In this document: in pieces, positions 6,647-14,852 of the stretch
How the letters are laid out: each line of letters starts with the position of its first letter
Position numbering within the stretch: position 1 is the stretch's first letter
Assembly: GCA_037440525.1 (NCBI GenBank)
Contig: JBBITW010000016.1
Span: 1-31,834, forward strand
From: JBBITW01 sp037440525
GTDB taxonomy: Bacteria; Desulfobacterota; BSN033; UBA1163
DNA: 31,834 nt
Direction: 5' to 3'
The notes under the pieces: generated by a model
Seen by the model: the letters and a program-made list of their open reading frames with translations, nothing else
Database searches by the model: none
Told to the model about the DNA's origin: nothing
Made by a program: the position numbers and the translations under genes

Positions 6647-7600
6647 TTATTCTATGGCACCAAGAACGAGGGCAAGCAGTGCCATTCGTATCAGAACACC
6701 ATTATATGCCTCAACCCAGTAACGGGCATGATAGGTATCATCAACGTCAGGGGGAATTTCATCAAGACGGGGTAGTGAGTGCATCACAATGGCCCCCCTT
6801 TTCCCTTTTTGATATAGGAGTTCTCGACTCACCTGATAGGCTTTGGGTGTCAATCCTCTTCCTTCTTTAAACTCCTCCCTTGGCTTTGCATAATCAGGTT
6901 GAACAACTGCCTCAAGATATATGACATCTGCATCTTCGATCGCCTCTTCTATCGATGCTCTTTCATCAAATCTCAGATTGAAACTTAAGAGCTCCTTTTT
7001 AAACTCATCGGTTAGGGACATTTCAGGAGGAGAGACAAAAGAGGCCTTCATATCAAACTTGCAGAGGGCATAGGCCATTGAGTGCATTGTCCTCATCCTC
7101 ATATCACCCACAAGGAGGACATGAAGTCCATCGAGAGTCCCTTTCTCACGCCAGATTGTAAACATATCTATGAGTGCCTGGGTTGGATGTTCTCCCCATC
7201 CATCTCCACAATTAATAACCGGGACACTCGACCATCGGGCCGCCTCCGAAGGCATTCCCTGCTGGTAATGTCGCATGGCGATCACATCCCCGTAGGATTC
7301 AAGCATCCGTGTGGTATCCTTGATGGATTCCTGGTAGAAATCTCCAGCCCTTGTCATCTTAGGATCAGAAAACCCAATTACATGTCCTCCAAGACGATGC
7401 ATGGCTGCCTCAGTGCTCAGACGGGTCCTTGTGCTCGACTGGTAGAAGGCCGAAACAAGGGTCTTGTGCTTGAGAAGCTCACCATTTCTGCGGTCCCTTG
7501 CATAATGTTCCAAATCAAGAGCCACCTGGAATATACGGAGGATGTCATGACGCTCAAAATCTTTTATTGATAGGATATGTCTTCCAAGAAAACTTCTCAT
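6647..7600 (-). CDS. Aspartate-carbamoyltransferase-like enzyme with altered amino-acid site
   Basis: The protein has 317 residues. Carbamoyl phosphate-binding motifs are present: SSTRTR (55-60), MRH (109-111), HPTQAL (138-143) and HSLPR (274-278). The C-terminal GVLIRMALLALVL matches the ATCase end. Residues that bind aspartate in E. coli PyrB are altered. The 80s loop carrying Ser80 and Lys84 reads TRAGDFYQES, and the Arg229 region reads YLEAVVQPDY with no arginine. HPLPR has become HSLPR. The family is therefore clear but the acceptor may not be aspartate. It sits among an M20 amidohydrolase, a radical SAM protein and a CoA ligase, not beside pyrI, pyrC or other pyrimidine genes. A pyrimidine role remains possible if the genome lacks another pyrB. 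Confidence 0.78.
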   Translation of the reverse strand: MRSFLGRHILSIKDFERHDILRIFQVALDLEHYARDRRNGELLKHKTLVSAFYQSSTRTRLSTEAAMHRLGGHVIGFSDPKMTRAGDFYQESIKDTTRMLESYGDVIAMRHYQQGMPSEAARWSSVPVINCGDGWGEHPTQALIDMFTIWREKGTLDGLHVLLVGDMRMRTMHSMAYALCKFDMKASFVSPPEMSLTDEFKKELLSFNLRFDERASIEEAIEDADVIYLEAVVQPDYAKPREEFKEGRGLTPKAYQVSRELLYQKGKRGAIVMHSLPRLDEIPPDVDDTYHARYWVEAYNGVLIRMALLALVLGAIE

Positions 7601-7663
7601 CCCCTTCTCCTTTCCATTTTCAAAAGTATATCTTTATAAGAATAATCAATTTTATTTATTAAT

Positions 7664-8881
7664 TCACCCCTCAAGGCTTAAAAGGGCAAGATGTGCCAGA
7701 ATGCCCGCACCAAGAGGGATTGCCCTTTCATCAATATCAAAACGACCATTGTGAAGCTCGTGAATAACCCTTGAGCCTGGTTTCTTCGTTCCGAGAAAGA
7801 AGTAACATCCAGGAATCTCCTGAAGGAAGAAGGAGAAATCGTCTCCGCCCATAAAAAATGGGATTTCCTTAACAGAGTTTAGACCCAATATCGCATGGCT
7901 CGATTTACTCACACGCCTGGTCATTTCGTTTGAATTGATTAACGGGGGGACTAAATTTTTATAATCTATTAAAACCCTCGCACCAAAAGCTTCTCCTGTA
8001 TCTTTACATACCCTTTTAATGATTCTTTGAACTCTCTTTCTTGAGTCAGGGTCGATCGTCCGAACGGTTCCTCTCATTTCCACCCGTGAGGCAATGATAT
8101 TGTCTGCCTCGCCTCCAGAAATTGTACCAATTGAAATCAGTACCGGTTTTATTGGATCGGTATTTCTACTAACTACGGTTTGTAAATTCATTACCAATGA
8201 GGATGCTGAAACGATTGCATCCACACATTGATGTGGTGTGGCGGCATGGCCACCCTTTCCCAGAACAGAAATCCTTAGGGCATCAATCGCTGCCATCATT
8301 GGACCTTCCCTTAATCCAATAGTCCCGAGATCTAATTCAGGGTTTACATGGAGGGCAAATATACTATCAGGTTTTGGATCACTCAATACACCATCTGAGA
8401 TCATAGCCTTTGCACCTGAATCTATCTCTTCAGCAGGTTGAAAAATAAGTTTTACCCTGCCATTAAATCTCTCCTTTAATGAGATAAGGATCTTTGCGGC
8501 GCCCAAAAGACATGCTACATGAGCATCATGTCCACATGCATGCATAACATTGGGATTCTTCGAGGCATAGGGAATACGGGTCTCCTCCTTTACTGGAACT
8601 CCATCCATATCCGCCCTCAATGCTACTGTGCCTCGCCCTCTTTTGCCCTCTATCAAACCTACTACACCTGTTTTCCCGATCCCTTCTTCAAATCTGATTC
8701 CCAGTTCTTTCAGTCTTTTACAAATAATTTGAGAGGTAGCAATCTCTTCAAAACCAAGCTCTGGATTTTGATGAATCTCTCTGCGGATTGCTATCAATTC
8801 AGCAGAGATATCCTTTGCCTTTTTCCTGAGAATATCACTCCATCTGTCTTTTGATGAAAATCCTTCAGGTCTTTGATTCAT
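7664..8881 (-). CDS. M20-family amidohydrolase (N-acyl/hippurate-hydrolase-like)
   Basis: The protein has 405 residues. It is a dinuclear metallopeptidase-fold hydrolase that cleaves N-acyl or N-carbamoyl amino acids or similar amides. Visible motifs are LRADMDGVPV (88-97), HACGHDAH (114-121, with the Cys typical of the IAA-amino acid/hippurate hydrolase group), FQPAEE (148-152, general-base Glu) and the C-terminal FFMGGDDFSFF. The last motif has D where M20 enzymes usually have E (G-x-E-D-F). There is no signal peptide, so it is cytoplasmic. It follows livF by 29 bases and precedes the carbamoyltransferase-like gene by 62, fitting an operon that imports and then hydrolyses an amino-acid conjugate. 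The ribosome binding site is weak. A 12 bp palindrome, agagaattctct, covers 8901-8912 just upstream at the livF stop. Confidence 0.85.
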   Translation of the reverse strand: MNQRPEGFSSKDRWSDILRKKAKDISAELIAIRREIHQNPELGFEEIATSQIICKRLKELGIRFEEGIGKTGVVGLIEGKRGRGTVALRADMDGVPVKEETRIPYASKNPNVMHACGHDAHVACLLGAAKILISLKERFNGRVKLIFQPAEEIDSGAKAMISDGVLSDPKPDSIFALHVNPELDLGTIGLREGPMMAAIDALRISVLGKGGHAATPHQCVDAIVSASSLVMNLQTVVSRNTDPIKPVLISIGTISGGEADNIIASRVEMRGTVRTIDPDSRKRVQRIIKRVCKDTGEAFGARVLIDYKNLVPPLINSNEMTRRVSKSSHAILGLNSVKEIPFFMGGDDFSFFLQEIPGCYFFLGTKKPGSRVIHELHNGRFDIDERAIPLGAGILAHLALLSLEG

Positions 8882-8910
8882 TGCAGTGGGAAATAAGATG
8901 AGAGAATTCT

Positions 8911-9630
8911 CTATGTTTCACCCTCTTCCAAACCTCCGAGATATGCCTTAATCACCAGTTCATCTCTTCTGAGTTTTTCTGAGGGGCCTTCGAGTATGAT
9001 AGATCCTGTCTCAAGCACATATGCATAATCTGCAAGTTCTAAGGCCATATTTGCATTCTGCTCCACGAGCAGGATTGTGATCTTCTTCTTCAATCCTGAA
9101 ATGATTCTTTCTACCTGTTCTACAAGGATTGGAGCAAGTCCAAGAGAGGGCTCATCAAATAGGATCATCCTGGGGTTTGACATTAATGCCCGTGCAATGG
9201 CAAGCTGTTGAAGTTCTCCTCCACTAAGTGTTCCTGCCAGCTGTTTTTGACGATCCTTCAAAATAGGAAAGGAATTGAAAAGCTCCTCAATCCTTTCCGA
9301 GACCACCTTTTTGGATCTCTCCAGATATGCTCCCATCTCGAGATTTTCAATCACTGTGAGCTCGGGGAAAATCCTACGTCCTTCAGGGCAGTGGGCGATT
9401 CCTTTTGCAACAATCTGATCAGGGGGGAGGAGATCGATTCGTTCACCATAAAATTCAATCCTTCCCTTACTCGGTCTGAGCAGTCCAGAGATCACCTTTA
9501 GAAGTGTTGATTTGCCTGCACCATTTGAACCTATTAGAGTTACGGTCGCATACTCAGATACCCTTAATGAGACATTTGAGAGGGCGCGGATATGTCCATA
9601 CCTTGCTTCAATATTCTCAACTTCTAACAT
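8911..9630 (-). CDS. livF: Branched-chain amino acid-type ABC transporter ATPase LivF
   Basis: The protein has 239 residues. It has Walker A GSNGAGKST, signature LSGGELQQLAIARAL, Walker B ILFDEPSLGLAP and switch LLVEQNAN. EPSLGLAP and VEQN are typical of LivF rather than LivG. It powers import with LivG and the permeases LivH and LivM at the inner membrane. It overlaps the livG 3' end by 14 bases and has AAGGAG just before its ATG. Substrates of this class include branched-chain amino acids, other amino acids, urea and aromatic acids, so the exact substrate is open. Confidence 0.92.
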   Translation of the reverse strand: MLEVENIEARYGHIRALSNVSLRVSEYATVTLIGSNGAGKSTLLKVISGLLRPSKGRIEFYGERIDLLPPDQIVAKGIAHCPEGRRIFPELTVIENLEMGAYLERSKKVVSERIEELFNSFPILKDRQKQLAGTLSGGELQQLAIARALMSNPRMILFDEPSLGLAPILVEQVERIISGLKKKITILLVEQNANMALELADYAYVLETGSIILEGPSEKLRRDELVIKAYLGGLEEGET

Positions 9631-10399
9631 CTCTCCTTTTCTCCCCTAAATAAGCCCTAATCACCTCAGGGTTAGACCTGATCTCATCAGGTTTACCGCT
9701 TGCAATCTTTCTGCCAAAATTTAAGACCAGAATACGATCCGATATACCCATAACAAGCTTCATATCATGCTCCACGAGGAGGATTGTAATACCGAGATCC
9801 CTCATCCTCTTAATAAGACCCTTCATCATCTGGGTTTCTGTATCATTTAGCCCTGCCGACGGCTCGTCGAGAAGGAGTAACTTAGGTTTTACTGCAAGGG
9901 CAATTCCAATCTCAAGAAGTCTTTGTTCTCCATAGGGGAGATTGCTTGCAATGATCTCCTTCTTTCCATCCAGGCCAATAAATCTTAGTATCTCATTGGC
10001 CTTGCCCAGGGTATCAGCCTCTGTCATCCTTTTCTTTTTTGTATTGAAAATTACATCAAGAAATGACTCCTTCTCTTGCCCGTGGTGGGCTGTTTTGATG
10101 TTATCAATAACCGATAGATTAGGAAAGAGGGAGGTAATCTGAAATGTCCTTACAATTCCCCTCTCTGCAATCTCGTGAGGCTTGAGGATGCTTATATCAT
10201 GACCTTCAAATTGAATCTTTCCTGATATATTCTTTAAAAAACCGGTAATAGCATTAAATATTGTCGTCTTGCCCGCACCATTTGGGCCAATCAGGCTTAC
10301 TATCTCATTTCTAAAAATCGAAAAATCTACATCGTTTACAGCTGTAAGGCCACCAAATCGCACAGTTAGATGCTGAACATTGAGAACCTCTTCTCTCAC
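9617..10399 (-). CDS. livG: Branched-chain amino acid-type ABC transporter ATPase LivG
   Basis: The protein has 260 residues. It has Walker A GPNGAGKTTIFNAITG, the LivG-type GIVRTFQ Q-loop, signature LPYGEQRLLEIGIAL in place of LSGGQ (normal for LivG), Walker B LLLDEPSAGLN and switch LLVEHDM. It pairs with LivF. The start is GTG, chosen because it overlaps the livM stop (GTGA) and AGGAGG lies nine bases upstream. It is part of the tightly coupled livHMGF string. Confidence 0.92.
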   Translation of the reverse strand: MREEVLNVQHLTVRFGGLTAVNDVDFSIFRNEIVSLIGPNGAGKTTIFNAITGFLKNISGKIQFEGHDISILKPHEIAERGIVRTFQITSLFPNLSVIDNIKTAHHGQEKESFLDVIFNTKKKRMTEADTLGKANEILRFIGLDGKKEIIASNLPYGEQRLLEIGIALAVKPKLLLLDEPSAGLNDTETQMMKGLIKRMRDLGITILLVEHDMKLVMGISDRILVLNFGRKIASGKPDEIRSNPEVIRAYLGEKRRDVRS

Positions 10400-11352
10400 T
10401 GAGCTTTCCTCCTAAGGCCAAAGATTTGAGAGATATGAAAGAGAATACCCCTTGGCATAAAGATTACAATGAAGATAACAATCACTGCATAAATCGCCAT
10501 TCGGGCATCACCAAAGAATCTTAACCACTCAGGAATCAAACTGAAGAGGATTGCCCCAATAATGGGACCTGTAAGGGTTCCCTGTCCACCTCCAATGACC
10601 ATCATAACAATATTTACACTTATAAAAAATGAAAAGACGCCGGGATCAATAAAGCTTACGTAGTGGGCATAGAGGGAACCAGCAACCCCTGCAATGGAAG
10701 CACTTATCACAACAACGATCACCAGATATTTATAACAGTTGATCCCAACAGATTCTGCAAGGTCTTCATTTTCTCGGATTGAAATGAAGGCCCTCCCGAA
10801 GGAGGAATTGACAAGTCTATACTGGAGAAAAAAGCAGAGAGTAACCAAAATAAAGACAAGGTAATAGTATGGAATCTTTTGACCAAAATCTATACCTCCC
10901 AAAACACCAAGTGAAATCTTTGGTGACCCAATATCCGTAAGGCCCATGGGCCCTTTTGTCAGATCAACCCAGTTGAGACCTATAAGTTTCAAAACCTCAG
11001 CAATGCCAATAGTCATAATGACGAAATAAGCCCCCCTCAATTTGAAAGCAATCTTTGCTACAATGTAACCCAGAATCCCTGAGCCAATAAGGGCCGAGAT
11101 TAACCCAAACCACATCTCAATTTTCAAATTTAAATAGAGCAGCGAAGAGATGTATGCGCCTACGCCAAAAAATGCTGCGTGTCCGAGTGAAAGCTGACCT
11201 GTGTAGCCGAGGAGCAAGTTCAGACTGATGGCGAGGAGTATATAAATCCCTATAATGATCGCCATATGCATGTAGTAAGGGTCTTTAATAAGGATTGGAT
11301 AGGCCAAGGCCACTAAAAATGAGATTACGGAAATGATCTGCTCTTTCTTCAT
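10396..11352 (-). CDS. livM: Branched-chain amino acid-type ABC transporter permease LivM
   Basis: The protein has 318 residues with about eight to nine hydrophobic membrane segments. Family landmarks are LLLGYTGQLSLGHAAFFGVGA near the N-terminus, the cytoplasmic coupling helix SSFGRAFISIRENEDLAESVGI, and IGGGQGTLTGPIIGA near the C-terminus. It forms the transmembrane channel with LivH. Its ATG overlaps the livH stop by four bases and its stop overlaps the livG start, so expression is coupled. Confidence 0.92.
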   Translation of the reverse strand: MKKEQIISVISFLVALAYPILIKDPYYMHMAIIIGIYILLAISLNLLLGYTGQLSLGHAAFFGVGAYISSLLYLNLKIEMWFGLISALIGSGILGYIVAKIAFKLRGAYFVIMTIGIAEVLKLIGLNWVDLTKGPMGLTDIGSPKISLGVLGGIDFGQKIPYYYLVFILVTLCFFLQYRLVNSSFGRAFISIRENEDLAESVGINCYKYLVIVVVISASIAGVAGSLYAHYVSFIDPGVFSFFISVNIVMMVIGGGQGTLTGPIIGAILFSLIPEWLRFFGDARMAIYAVIVIFIVIFMPRGILFHISQIFGLRRKAQ

Positions 11353-12218
11353 CTTCTCTGCCCAACTCTTCCAAAAAGTCCTGTTGGTCGATAGATCAAA
11401 ATTATTATAAGAAGGATAAATCCAATAGCATCCTGATATCCAGATGAAACATAGCCTGCCCCAAGGCTTTCAAAAACTCCGAGGAGAAAGCCTGCTGTGA
11501 TAGCGCCTGTAAAGCTCCCCAATCCTCCTATAATAACGATGGAGAAGGCCTTGAGATTTGCAAGGTTTCCAATGAAGGGATGGACAGTGAAAATCGGTCC
11601 CAAAAGAGCACCACTTGCCGCTGCAAGTCCTGCTCCTAAGACAAATGTAAATGAATAAATCCTGTCGATCTTTATCCCCATCAGGGAGGCTGCCTCAAGG
11701 TCTTGAAAAGTGGCCCTCATCGCCTTTCCGATCTTTGTCTTTTTAAGAAGGATATGGGTCAGGAAAACGAGTAAAAGGGCAACACAGATCACCATAATCC
11801 TCTGGGGTAAGAAGTAGAGGCCTCCAATTGTATAGGCAGTTAGAGGAAATGGACTCTTGATAGATTCAGGAACCGGTGTCCAGATAAGCATTGCAATATT
11901 CTGAATGAAGAGGGAGAATCCGATCATGGAGAGCATGACTGTATCGATTGATCTTCTTCTGAGGGGTTTGAGGATCGACTTTTCATAAACAAATCCAATG
12001 ATCATCACCGAGGCAATGGCCAGAAACATGCTTAGATAAAAATTTATGCCTACCTTTGTAAAAAAGGTGAAGAGAAAGTATGCCCCGAGCATATACATCT
12101 CACCATGGGCGAAATTGACCACCTTCATGATACCAAAGATGAGGGTAAGACCTATCCCGATGAGTGCATATGCACCCCCTATAATCAGGCCATTGATAAC
12201 ATATTGTATAAAAACCAT
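11349..12218 (-). CDS. livH: Branched-chain amino acid-type ABC transporter permease LivH
   Basis: About 289 residues, highly hydrophobic. Landmarks are INGLIIGGAYALIGIGLTLI, VVNFAHGEMYMLGAY, the coupling loop TKIGKAMRATFQDLEAASLMGI, and IVIIGGLGSFTGAITAGFLLG. A longer reading from a TTG at 12290 would add 24 non-family residues and run through the hairpin at 12239-12275. The ATG at 12218 gives the normal LivH N-terminus, so I use it. The ribosome binding site is weak (AAGAAG). It follows the binding-protein gene by 78 bases containing that hairpin. Confidence 0.9.
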   Translation of the reverse strand: MVFIQYVINGLIIGGAYALIGIGLTLIFGIMKVVNFAHGEMYMLGAYFLFTFFTKVGINFYLSMFLAIASVMIIGFVYEKSILKPLRRRSIDTVMLSMIGFSLFIQNIAMLIWTPVPESIKSPFPLTAYTIGGLYFLPQRIMVICVALLLVFLTHILLKKTKIGKAMRATFQDLEAASLMGIKIDRIYSFTFVLGAGLAAASGALLGPIFTVHPFIGNLANLKAFSIVIIGGLGSFTGAITAGFLLGVFESLGAGYVSSGYQDAIGFILLIIILIYRPTGLFGRVGQRR

Positions 12219-12238
12219 GCTTATTATCTTCTTAATTT

Positions 12239-12275
12239 GGAGCCAGGGAGATAGACTTTTTTCTTCCCTGGCTCC
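12239..12275 (-). promoter_or_regulatory. Intercistronic hairpin between livJ-type gene and livH
   Basis: A perfect 11 bp inverted repeat (ggagccaggga / tccctggctcc) with a 15-base loop lies between the livJ stop (12297) and the livH ATG (12218). On the transcript no T-run follows the stem, so it is not a standard intrinsic terminator. Such stems after binding-protein genes commonly protect the upstream mRNA and let the binding protein be made in excess over the permeases; that function is inferred here. Confidence 0.7.
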
Positions 12276-12296
12276 CCATATAGTAATCAAAGGATA

Positions 12297-13451
12297 TTAC
12301 TTTTTATAAAAATCTGGCATATAAGGCTTTCCATTCTTTACCTGAATGACATATATATTTGGAGTACTCTGACCGAATTCATCAAATTTTATACGGCCTG
12401 TAAGACCCCATGTATCCACCTTTGCAAAGGCTTCTCTGACCTTTTCCTTATCTGTAGTCTTAGCAATTTCCAGCGCCGCCTTCATTGCTTTAAGGCCATC
12501 GAATCCACGGTAGCATTCTCCGAATCCTTTTGGTGAATTCCCCCGTTTCAGGTATTCATCAACAAACCATTTTGCCTCCTGGGGAATCTTTGTCAACTCA
12601 GGGAACCAGGGAGTAAAATAGACAAGCATATATGTGCCCTCTGCCGCCTCTTTCCCTGCAAGCTCAACAAGCCCCTCAGGTATTGACCCACTACTTGTCA
12701 GGACCTTCTGTTTCAACCCTAATTGTTTATGCTGTTTCAAAATGAGAGCGGTCTGGGCCTGGTCTGTTACAATATAGATAGAATCGGCATCTGAATTCTT
12801 GATCTTAGTTAGCTGGGTCAAGAAATCAGTTGCATCCTGATTGACAAATTCAGACATAACGTGTGTGACTCCATTCTTTTTCATCACCTCAGGGAAGATG
12901 GATGCCGCACCTCTTCCCCAATCGGTATTTACAAGGATAAGGGCAGTTTTCTTAAAACCCATTTTGGGGAATAAAGGAACCGAACCCTCAGCATCCATTG
13001 CACTATGGGGGCTTATTCGGAATAACCAGGGATTAGGTCTCTTCCCATCTTGATTTGTTATCTTCACAGAGCTTGACGTCTCCACGACGTGGGGAACACC
13101 ATATTTTTTTGTAATGCTTGCACTAACAGCGAGTGTGGGAGAACTTCCCCAGCACCCCATGAAGAGATCGACCTTATCTTTTGTTACCAGTTTCTCCGCA
13201 GCGCTAACTGATTGGGCAGGATCATTTGCTCCATCTTCGATGAATAATTCGATTGGCCTCCCAATGATTCCTCCATCGGCATTTATCTTATCCTTTGCTA
13301 TCTTTACTCCAGCGACCAGATAAGATCCAGCGGCAGCAATCGGACCGGTGATAGGCCATACTATACCAATTTTAATTGGTTCAGCACCAAAGACTAAGCC
13401 AACCGACAAGATAACGATTAACACGGTCAATAATAATGATTTAGATATCAT
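12297..13451 (-). CDS. LivJ-type periplasmic solute-binding protein
   Basis: The protein has 384 residues. A typical signal peptide (MISKSLLLTVLIVILSVGLV, cleavage probably after FG-A near residue 23) precedes the mature start EPIKIGIVWPITGPIAAAGS, the periplasmic binding protein type I pattern. Later blocks INADGGIIGRPIELFIEDGA and VDLFMGCWGSSPTLAVSA also fit the Peripla_BP_6 family. It captures the substrate for LivHMGF. The ligand is not readable; family members bind leucine/isoleucine/valine, amides, urea or aromatic acids. An AAGGGGG ribosome binding site precedes the ATG. It is the first gene of the downstream half of the catabolic block and has its own leader. Confidence 0.9.
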   Translation of the reverse strand: MISKSLLLTVLIVILSVGLVFGAEPIKIGIVWPITGPIAAAGSYLVAGVKIAKDKINADGGIIGRPIELFIEDGANDPAQSVSAAEKLVTKDKVDLFMGCWGSSPTLAVSASITKKYGVPHVVETSSSVKITNQDGKRPNPWLFRISPHSAMDAEGSVPLFPKMGFKKTALILVNTDWGRGAASIFPEVMKKNGVTHVMSEFVNQDATDFLTQLTKIKNSDADSIYIVTDQAQTALILKQHKQLGLKQKVLTSSGSIPEGLVELAGKEAAEGTYMLVYFTPWFPELTKIPQEAKWFVDEYLKRGNSPKGFGECYRGFDGLKAMKAALEIAKTTDKEKVREAFAKVDTWGLTGRIKFDEFGQSTPNIYVIQVKNGKPYMPDFYKK

Positions 13452-13501
13452 CTTTTTCCCCCTTTCTTACATTGATTTAAGATTTTTATTAAATTTCTCT
13501 T

Positions 13502-13538
13502 TTAAATCAAAACCACTCTTTTTTGTCACCTCCTTTCT
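13502..13538 (-). other. Strong upstream Shine-Dalgarno followed by a four-codon BCAA mini-ORF
   Basis: On the minus strand AGAAAGGAGGTGA (13538-13526) is a near-perfect extended Shine-Dalgarno sequence about 75 bases before the livJ-type start. Twelve bases after its GGAGG comes GTG GTT TTG ATT TAA (13516-13502), which reads start-Val-Leu-Ile-stop. It is directly upstream of a liv-type transporter, so a minimal leader peptide sensing branched-chain amino acids is conceivable. The 12-base spacing is long and the AT-rich context makes chance likely. Confidence 0.25.
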
Positions 13539-13574
13539 AAAATGATCCTCATACATAGAAGATAAACCATGCTA

Positions 13575-13603
13575 TTTCTAACAAAGTTGAGATTTTTTAT
13601 CAA
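13575..13603 (-). promoter_or_regulatory. Candidate promoter of the liv operon
   Basis: Minus strand: TTGATA (13603-13598), a 17-base spacer, then TAGAAA (13580-13575). This places a start of transcription near 13567, giving a leader of about 115 bases before the livJ-type ATG. Both hexamers deviate from consensus and the region is AT-rich, so the call is tentative. The 204-base gap to the M28 gene contains nothing else I can support. Confidence 0.35.
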
Positions 13604-13655
13604 TATCAATTCTTCATTTTAAGCTATATAAAGAAATCTGCTAAATGGATAATCT

Positions 13656-14828
13656 TTATGAAATTGGTGCCATTGGCTCATCCATTAGATTCATGATAAC
13701 CTTAGCAACAAAATCTGTATGAATCTTTAATCTCTTTGAGCTAATATGATCTGGTATATCTTTAATGGTATGGTAATAAGGATCCATGGTTGTAAGCCAG
13801 AATATAGGTTTTCCTAAGGCTTCAAAAGAGACATGATCACTATTGGGTCTTGGAGGGATGCTCCATTGATCCACAATGAAACTGTTTTTTTTAGCAAGCT
13901 CTCTTATCCTCGGAGCCAATTCTTCACTTACACCTATCTCCACAGGCCCTAAGTCAGAGCATATACCATCTAAACAGACCACTAAATCAATATCTGAACA
14001 CTCTTTCGGATGCTGATCTACAAAAGCCCTTGAACCCCAGAACCCAAGCTCTTCTGCTCCGCAGATTAAAAAATCGAGATTATAGGGAGAATCCCTGAAA
14101 GATCGAATCAGTTCAAGAGTGGAAGATGTCCCTGAGGCATTATCAAATGCATGTGGTCCAAGCCACATACTGTCGTAATGTGAGCAGATTAAAACGATTG
14201 GTTTTTTATCATCTCCCCTGATTCGGACAATGAAGTTTTTGCCCTTTTCTTCAGGGAAAAGAGCTGAGACTTCAAGCCTCACCCTTCCTCCTCGAAGGGA
14301 GACTTCCTTCAAAAGCATTGTATCTTCGGAGTTGATACTTACGCCAGGAATGGTCCCGACCTTTCTCTCATAATTGGTTGTTCCTACTCTTACGAGGTTT
14401 TCGCTTAATCTGCTTCCGAGAATAAATCCAGCCGCATCTGCCATAGATGCCTTTGGGTAAGCCTGATAGGATTTAAGGGCATCACAGAGGATTATCTTAT
14501 TTGAATAATTTTCCTTTCCAAGCTTATCTTCAGGGATAAAAATGAGCTCCCCATCTACAACCATAGAGGCAGAGTAGGCCAATGGTTCACAGAATATTGT
14601 TCTCCTTGATGGACCAAGAATAGTAAGACCTATATTTTCTGGTTTGAAACCTATGTAACGGAACTCTTCCTTGACGAATTGAACCCTGGCTTCGTCTAAA
14701 AGGAATTTCTCTATAAAATCCACGACCTTTGTCTCGCCTTCACTTCCTTGCCATCGTGGCCCCAGAGAGCAGATATGGTTTAAAACCTCAAGAAGATTTT
14801 TTTCAGATATCTCAGGATCAAATCCCAT
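13656..14828 (-). CDS. M28-family metallopeptidase (aminopeptidase-like)
   Basis: About 390 residues. The zinc ligands of family M28 are visible: SHYDS (His, Asp), AFDNASG (bridging Asp), GAEELGFWGSRAF (general-base Glu then ligand Glu), CLDG (Asp) and SDHVSF (His). An inserted region around residues 90-200 fits a PA-like subdomain. There is no signal peptide, so it is probably cytoplasmic. It may hydrolyse a peptide or amide imported by the nearby transporters. A TTG at 14843 is possible, but the ATG at 14828 has GGGAG five bases upstream and is preferred. It lies 24 bases after the small protein gene and is the last gene before the liv leader. Confidence 0.83.
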   Translation of the reverse strand: MGFDPEISEKNLLEVLNHICSLGPRWQGSEGETKVVDFIEKFLLDEARVQFVKEEFRYIGFKPENIGLTILGPSRRTIFCEPLAYSASMVVDGELIFIPEDKLGKENYSNKIILCDALKSYQAYPKASMADAAGFILGSRLSENLVRVGTTNYERKVGTIPGVSINSEDTMLLKEVSLRGGRVRLEVSALFPEEKGKNFIVRIRGDDKKPIVLICSHYDSMWLGPHAFDNASGTSSTLELIRSFRDSPYNLDFLICGAEELGFWGSRAFVDQHPKECSDIDLVVCLDGICSDLGPVEIGVSEELAPRIRELAKKNSFIVDQWSIPPRPNSDHVSFEALGKPIFWLTTMDPYYHTIKDIPDHISSKRLKIHTDFVAKVIMNLMDEPMAPIS

Positions 14829-14852
14829 TTTATCTCCCAGCAATCATTTAAT

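Noticed and set aside
7082..7570. 162-residue plus-strand ORF opposite the carbamoyltransferase gene
   Set aside because: It lies antisense to a clear enzyme gene, has low-complexity His/Ser/Pro-rich translation and no family motif; it is a shadow frame.
12219..12290. 24-residue N-terminal extension of LivH from a TTG
   Set aside because: It runs through the intercistronic hairpin and is not part of the family; the ATG at 12218 gives the standard LivH start.
13467..13556. 29-codon minus-strand ORF in the liv leader
   Set aside because: The strong Shine-Dalgarno lies inside it rather than before it, its ATG has no ribosome binding site, and the composition is unremarkable.
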